Part shown: piece by piece, positions 59,845 through 64,000 of the stretch
Numbering within the stretch: the stretch's first letter is position 1
Layout of the letters: each line of letters starts with the position of its first letter
Origin: Propionibacteriaceae bacterium UBA7704
Lineage (GTDB): Bacteria; Actinomycetota; Actinomycetes; Propionibacteriales; Propionibacteriaceae
Assembly (NCBI GenBank): GCA_002482525.1
Contig: DLGC01000002.1
Coordinates: forward strand, 1-64,000
Direction: 5' to 3'
DNA: 64,000 nucleotides
Notes under the pieces: model-generated
Seen by the model: the letters and a program-made list of their open reading frames with translations, nothing else
Told to the model about the DNA's origin: nothing
Databases searched by the model: none
Translations under genes and position numbers: made by a program

Positions 59845-61275
59845 CTGACTGAACAAGCTCTTTCGACCGCGCCCGCGGCACCACCCACCCAAACTTTCGC
59901 CGAACTCGGCGTAATTCCTCCGATCAGCGAGGCTCTCGCCGAGCTCGGAATCATCACTCCTTTTCCGATTCAGGCGTTGGCAATTCCGATCGCCATCAAC
60001 GGCACCGACATGATCGGACAGGCCCGCACCGGCACCGGCAAGACCCTCGCCTTCGGTATCAGCCTGCTGCAGCGGGTCGTCGTACCCACCGATCCCGGCT
60101 ATGCCGAGCTGGAGCGCCCCGGCCTGCCGCAGGCCTTGGTCATGGCCCCCACCCGGGAGTTGGCCTTGCAGGTCGCCGGTGACTTGGAGATGGCCTCCAC
60201 CGTACGCAAGGCGCGCGTCCTGACCGTCTATGGCGGCGTCGGCTATGAGCCGCAGTTGGATGCTCTGGCCACCGGCGTCGATGTCGTCGTCGGAACGCCA
60301 GGACGACTCCTGGATCTGGTCAATCGTCGTTCACTGGATCTGTCTGCGGTGAAGGTCCTGGTTCTGGATGAGGCCGACGAGATGCTCGACCTGGGCTTCC
60401 TGCCCGACGTCGAGCGGTTGATCTCCAAGACCCCGAAGTCACGCCAGACTCTGCTGTTCTCGGCCACCATGCCGTCGGCTGTTGTCGCGCTGGCCCGGAT
60501 GCACCTGAATCAGCCGGTGAACGTGCGTGCCGAGACCAAGGACGCCCAGCTCACTGTTCCTGACACCACCCAGTTCGTCTACCAGGCCCATGACCTGGAC
60601 AAGCCGGAGATCGTCGGCAAGCTGCTGCAATCCCCGCAGTGCACGCGCACCATCGTGTTCACCCGGACCAAGCGCGCCGCGCAACGGCTCGCCGATGAAC
60701 TCGTCGATCGCGGCTTCTCGGCCACTTCCATCCACGGCGATCTGAATCAGGCCGCCCGAGAAAAGGCGTTGAAGAAGTTCCGCGAAGGCAAGGTCAACAC
60801 GCTGGTGGCCACCGACGTCGCCGCCCGTGGTATCGACATCACCGATGTCAGCCATGTCGTCAACTACGAGTGCCCGGATTCGGAGATGACCTACGTGCAC
60901 CGCATCGGACGCACCGGTCGCGCCGGAGCCAAGGGTGTTGCGGTGACCCTGGTCGACTGGGCCGATGTGACCCGCTGGAAGGTCATCAACAAGGCTTTGG
61001 GTCTGGACTTCCCCGAGTTGGTCGAGACCTATTCGACCTCACCGAATCTCTACGCCGATCTGCAGATTCCCGAGGAAACCCGCAGCCGCATCAAAGCCGC
61101 CGAACCGCGCGAACCCAAACCGCACCACGGCCACGAGCACAAGGCCGGCGGCCACAAGGATGGCCATCACGGCCAGGCCGAGAAGAAGGCCGACCGTCCC
61201 AAGCGTCGCCGGAGTCGTCAGCGGCTGCGCAACGGCAAGCCGGTCAGTGGCGCCGAGGCACCGGCTTCTCAGTAG
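59845..61275 (+). CDS. DEAD-box ATP-dependent RNA helicase with an apparent CTG start
   Basis: A 476-aa RhlE/CsdA-like helicase acting in RNA unwinding, ribosome assembly or mRNA decay. The core is complete: FAELGVIPPISEALAELGII and TPFPIQA (Q motif), ARTGTGKTLAFGI (I), APTRELALQV (Ia), GTPGRLLDL, LDEADEMLDLGF (II), FSATMP (III), TIVFTRTKRAAQRL, VATDVAARGIDI (V) and HRIGRTGRAGAKG (VI). The C-terminal tail is His/Lys-rich and basic. The Q motif lies upstream of the first ordinary start codon (TTG 59977), and in-frame stops occur at 59827 and 59833. CTG 59845 (L-TEQALSTAP) is the only sensible start, with GAGG 7 nt upstream. It overlaps convergent trpS by 7 bp. Confidence 0.93.
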   Translation: MTEQALSTAPAAPPTQTFAELGVIPPISEALAELGIITPFPIQALAIPIAINGTDMIGQARTGTGKTLAFGISLLQRVVVPTDPGYAELERPGLPQALVMAPTRELALQVAGDLEMASTVRKARVLTVYGGVGYEPQLDALATGVDVVVGTPGRLLDLVNRRSLDLSAVKVLVLDEADEMLDLGFLPDVERLISKTPKSRQTLLFSATMPSAVVALARMHLNQPVNVRAETKDAQLTVPDTTQFVYQAHDLDKPEIVGKLLQSPQCTRTIVFTRTKRAAQRLADELVDRGFSATSIHGDLNQAAREKALKKFREGKVNTLVATDVAARGIDITDVSHVVNYECPDSEMTYVHRIGRTGRAGAKGVAVTLVDWADVTRWKVINKALGLDFPELVETYSTSPNLYADLQIPEETRSRIKAAEPREPKPHHGHEHKAGGHKDGHHGQAEKKADRPKRRRSRQRLRNGKPVSGAEAPASQ

Positions 61276-62381
61276 ACCATGTTCATGGCCTGGCGCACCT
61301 CTGCCAGGGTGGCGTCGGCAACCTCATTGGCATGAGCGTTGCCGCGCCGCAGCACGTCGATCAGCGCACCAGGGTCGGCGGCCAGCTCGGTACGGCGCGC
61401 CCGAATCGGGGCGAAGAACTCGTTGACGGCCTCGGTCACAACCCGCTTCAGTGTGCCGCCGCCGCCGTCGCCGATGCCCTCGGCGATGGCCACCGGGTCC
61501 TGCCCGGTGCACAGTGAGGCCAGCAGCAGCAGGTTGGAGACCTCGGGGCGATTCTGCGGATCGTAGCTGATGTGACGGTCGGAATCGGTGACCGCCTTCT
61601 TGATCAGCTTCGCCGTGGTGTCGGCGTCCATGCCGATCTCGATCACATTGCCCTTGGTCTTGCTCATCTTGGTGCCGTCGAGACCGAGCACAGTGGAGGC
61701 AGTACTCAACAGCGCCTCGGCCTGCGGGAACACCGGACGTTCCGGGTCGACGCGGCCATAGCGTTCGTCGAAGCGGCGCGCCACCACTCGGGTCTGCTCC
61801 AGGTGCGGCAACTGGTCCTTTCCGACCGGAACCAGATTGGCCTTGCAGAACAGGATGTCGGCGGCTTGATGCACCGGGTAGGTCAGCAGCAGTCCCGACA
61901 TGGGGCGGTCCCCGGTTGCTTCCAGTTCGGCTTTCACGGTCGGATTGCGGCGCAACTCGGCGTCGGTAACCAGCGACAGGAACGGCAGCAACAACTGGTT
62001 CAGCGCCGGCACCGCGGAGTGGGCATAGATCGTGGTGCGCGACGGATCCAAGCCGATGGCCAGGTAGTCGGCCAACATGCCCAGCACCCGCTCGTGGATC
62101 GGGCCGGTGCCGTCACGATCGGTGATCACCTGGTAGTCGGCGATCAGGATGAAAGTGTCCACGCCCGCGTCCTGGATACGCACCCGATTCGCCAGCGAAC
62201 CGAAATAGTGGCCCAGATGGAGATTGCCGGTGGGCCGGTCTCCGGTCATCACTCGGAAGCCCGATGGATCTTTGGCGATGTGCGCCTCGATCTCGATGCT
62301 GCGGGCCTCAGTACGCCTCAGCGAGGCCTCCGAGGTCGAACCAGCCAGTTGCTCTCCGGCGTCAGCAGACGAGGCGGACAT
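61269..62381 (-). CDS. trpS: Tryptophanyl-tRNA synthetase
   Basis: A 370-aa class I synthetase charging tRNA-Trp. The HIGH motif appears as GNLHLGHYFGSL and KMSKS as GTKMSKTKGN; family motifs DRPTGNLHLGH, LLTYPVHQAADILF and VGKDQLPHLEQTR are present. There is an N-terminal extension of about 40 residues before the catalytic core. ATG 62381 is preceded by GAAGG. TAAAGT at 62428-62423 on the minus strand is a plausible -10, giving a short leader with no T-box or attenuator. Confidence 0.95.
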   Translation of the reverse strand: MSASSADAGEQLAGSTSEASLRRTEARSIEIEAHIAKDPSGFRVMTGDRPTGNLHLGHYFGSLANRVRIQDAGVDTFILIADYQVITDRDGTGPIHERVLGMLADYLAIGLDPSRTTIYAHSAVPALNQLLLPFLSLVTDAELRRNPTVKAELEATGDRPMSGLLLTYPVHQAADILFCKANLVPVGKDQLPHLEQTRVVARRFDERYGRVDPERPVFPQAEALLSTASTVLGLDGTKMSKTKGNVIEIGMDADTTAKLIKKAVTDSDRHISYDPQNRPEVSNLLLLASLCTGQDPVAIAEGIGDGGGGTLKRVVTEAVNEFFAPIRARRTELAADPGALIDVLRRGNAHANEVADATLAEVRQAMNMVY

Positions 62382-62439
62382 GAATCACTGCACCTTCTTC
62401 GTTGGAAAAGAACCGAGTCCAGACTTTACCGGGTCGGAT

Positions 62440-63306
62440 TCACCAGGTGCCGCCACGGGCCGCGATCCGGCGATCGAGTTCGTCCACCACCTCGACGGCG
62501 GTGGTATTGCAGCCCAGGAAGTAGCTCGGCTTCTTGCCACTGCCGTGGTAGTCCGACGAACCGGTGATGAGGGCTCCGGCCGCGATCAGCGGGGGCCGCA
62601 GTAGGGCGCGGGCGTCGTCATCGTGATCGTTGTGATCCACTTCGATGCCGTCCACTCGTCCGGAGCCGACCAGCCCGGTCAGATAATCCAGGTCGAGCAC
62701 CCCCCGACTGGAGCGGCCCCACGGGTGAGCGATCACGACGGCACCGCCAGCGGCGGACACCAGGTCGATGCCGCGTTCCAGGGGGGTCGAGTACCGCTCC
62801 ACGAAGGCCGGCTTGTCGTCGGCAAGCCAATTGTCGAAGGCCTCCTGGCGATCGGCGACATAGCCCAGTTCCACCATCGAATCGGCGAAATGGGGACGCC
62901 CGATCGACGGGCTGTCCCCCACGTGACGCATCAGCACCTCTTTCGGAATGGGGACGCCGCCGGCGGCGAGTTTGCCGAGCATCGTCTCAACCCGTTCGCT
63001 GCGTCCGGCCCGGATCCGCGCCAGTTCGGCGGTCAGCTCCGCGTCGTCGGGCCGACAGCCGAATCCCAGCAGGTGGATCTCCACGCCGTCCTTGGCGCAG
63101 GAGATCTCGATGCCGCGAAGCACTCGAATACCGTGGACTTCACCGGCAGCCAGGGCTGGCGCCCATCCGGCCACGGTGTCGTGGTCACACAGGCCGACCG
63201 CATCCAATCCAGCCGCCGCAGCATTCGCCACCAACTCCGCAGGGGTATCGGTGCCATCGGAAACCGTGGAATGGGTGTGCGGGTCGGTTCGGTATTCAGC
63301 GGACAT
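62440..63306 (-). CDS. PHP domain phosphoesterase (TrpH/RNase AM-like)
   Basis: A 288-aa PHP-family metallophosphoesterase. The metal ligands are in order: DPHTHSTVSDGT, LCDHDTVAG, GIEISC, GRPHFAD, VVIAHPWG and GSSDYHGSG. It resembles the TrpH group, some of which hydrolyse 3',5'-nucleoside bisphosphates and trim RNA 5' ends; that specificity is from family knowledge. It overlaps the gdh stop by 11 bp and precedes trpS by 58 bp. Confidence 0.88.
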   Translation of the reverse strand: MSAEYRTDPHTHSTVSDGTDTPAELVANAAAAGLDAVGLCDHDTVAGWAPALAAGEVHGIRVLRGIEISCAKDGVEIHLLGFGCRPDDAELTAELARIRAGRSERVETMLGKLAAGGVPIPKEVLMRHVGDSPSIGRPHFADSMVELGYVADRQEAFDNWLADDKPAFVERYSTPLERGIDLVSAAGGAVVIAHPWGRSSRGVLDLDYLTGLVGSGRVDGIEVDHNDHDDDARALLRPPLIAAGALITGSSDYHGSGKKPSYFLGCNTTAVEVVDELDRRIAARGGTW

Positions 63307-64000
63307 CGCTCTCCTGGTTCTGGGACTCGCTCAGCATGGCGCGCAACTGGCTCAGGCCAACGTTCATTCGAGCCACATCGGGGGTTCCGTCACACGCCTG
63401 CCGGATCGTCGCGACTCTGGTTGACACCCCGGGGTGGCCGGCCAGCCAGGTGGCGACCACTGAGCCTACCCGTGCCTGTGGCGACACGCTTGCCAGCACC
63501 GACTCGGTCAGCTCGGCGTGAGCGGCCAACAGCTCGTCGCGCAGCGCGGCACGGGCCATGGCGTCCCAGCGGATCTGGCGAGGCAGGTTGTCCACCCCGC
63601 CGAACATCAGGTCCAGCCCGAGGGCGTCGGCGAGTTGATAGTGAACCTGAGCCACCCGAAGCGGCGACTGGTTCAAGGTGCGGGCCACCTGCACCACGCT
63701 CAGCAGAGTGTGGGCTTGACCGGCGGTACTGAGGTTCTCGGCCAGGTCGAGATTCACTCCGGCTTCGATCCAGCCCCGAGCATGGGCCACCTGGGCGTGA
63801 GCATCGGCTCCCGCCAGCAGACTGGCCAGCAGCGGACGCAACTCGGCCACGGCCGGACCATAGGTCGCGACAACGCCCGCCACGTCCAGCGGCCCGCGTT
63901 CGTGGTGCAGCAACCATCGAGTGCCGCGCTCGACCATGCGTGACAGGGTCACCCGCAATTCAGTGGCCAAAGCGCCCGGGGTATTGCTGCGCCGCAGCCG
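63296..64000 (-). CDS. gdh: NAD-specific glutamate dehydrogenase, C-terminal part (5'-partial)
   Basis: The C-terminal 234 residues of a protein continuing past the right edge (the frame is open to base 64000). The sequence matches the helical tail of the large (about 1600 aa) NAD-glutamate dehydrogenases: RMVERGTRWLLHHERGPLDV, LADALGLDLMFGGVDNLPRQ and RWDAMARAALRDELLAAHAE. The catalytic domain is off the window. The enzyme deaminates glutamate to 2-oxoglutarate; in mycobacteria it is a second target of GarA, itself controlled by PknG. Its stop overlaps the PHP gene by 11 bp. Confidence 0.9.
   Translation of the reverse strand, partial: RLRRSNTPGALATELRVTLSRMVERGTRWLLHHERGPLDVAGVVATYGPAVAELRPLLASLLAGADAHAQVAHARGWIEAGVNLDLAENLSTAGQAHTLLSVVQVARTLNQSPLRVAQVHYQLADALGLDLMFGGVDNLPRQIRWDAMARAALRDELLAAHAELTESVLASVSPQARVGSVVATWLAGHPGVSTRVATIRQACDGTPDVARMNVGLSQLRAMLSESQNQESDVR

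Noticed and set aside
1..64000. CRISPR arrays, insertion sequences, integrases, attachment sites
   Set aside because: No direct-repeat arrays, transposase motifs or tRNA-flanking duplications were seen; the tRNA-fMet 3' end is not duplicated downstream.

Overview
The window is high-GC, densely packed bacterial chromosome with many 1-4 bp start/stop overlaps and frequent GTG/TTG starts. The gene families point to an actinobacterium: Kgd-type 2-oxoglutarate decarboxylase, WhiB1, a SigR/RsrA redox pair, PdtaS, AdnAB, UvrD2, PknG, UPF0182, DUF3107, a large NAD-glutamate dehydrogenase and a PPA1309-family protein. The PPA1309 family and the coexistence of RecBCD with AdnAB suggest Propionibacteriaceae or a relative, by inference. 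Gene order recalls three Mycobacterium tuberculosis neighbourhoods from memory: Rv3219-Rv3228 (whiB1 to rsgA), Rv3193c-Rv3202c (UPF0182 to adnA) and Rv3208A-Rv3211 (DUF3107 and DEAD-box helicase). No CRISPR array, insertion sequence, prophage or rRNA was seen.

Layout. 1-3.5 kb: 3' part of kgd. 3.7-8.4 kb: whiB1, pdtaS, a 24-residue ribosomal protein, rsrA, sigR, an SRAP peptidase, an ECF sigma factor with a fused zinc anti-sigma-like domain, and a small membrane protein. 8.5-12.1 kb: doxX-aroA-rsgA-hisN operon. 12.2-17.1 kb: five-gene peptide ABC importer. 17.25 kb: initiator tRNA with promoter and terminator. 17.4-20.7 kb: a NifX-like protein and an M16 protease pair. 20.7-28.6 kb: UPF0182, PPA1309, a Lon-like PDZ protease, a zincin-like protein, a YgjP-type hydrolase, a DUF5679 mini-protein and an RRE/cyclodehydratase-like protein. 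28.7-48.1 kb: an ABC1 kinase, a frameshifted lipoprotein gene, and DNA-end repair: uvrD2, recC-recB-recD, nudC and adnB-adnA. 48.2-59.4 kb: a tightly coupled nine-gene signalling operon. 59.5-64 kb: DUF3107, a DEAD-box helicase apparently starting at CTG, trpS, a PHP phosphoesterase and the 3' end of NAD-glutamate dehydrogenase.

The nine-gene operon is the most unusual part. It runs TelA, a 169-aa orphan, a CbbX/SpoVK-type AAA+ ATPase, a four-TM protein with two extracytoplasmic helical regions, a helical/coiled-coil protein, PknG, a PP2C phosphatase, a vWA protein and an FHA protein. Six of the seven junctions from the second gene to the seventh are 1-4 bp overlaps. Zinc-ribbon modules recur in the kinase, phosphatase and FHA protein. 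It reads as a complete phospho-signalling device: candidate sensor, kinase, phosphatase, phospho-reader, AAA+ remodeler and TelA effector. In relatives PknG acts through GarA/OdhI on Kgd and NAD-glutamate dehydrogenase, and those two genes sit at the two edges of this window.

Other points of interest are an exact SigR-type promoter (GGAAT-N18-GTT) overlapping the stop codon of the gene upstream of sigR, and a second full set of DNA-end-processing helicases beside adnBA. A lipoprotein gene broken by two compensating single-C indels lies where mycobacteria carry whiB7.
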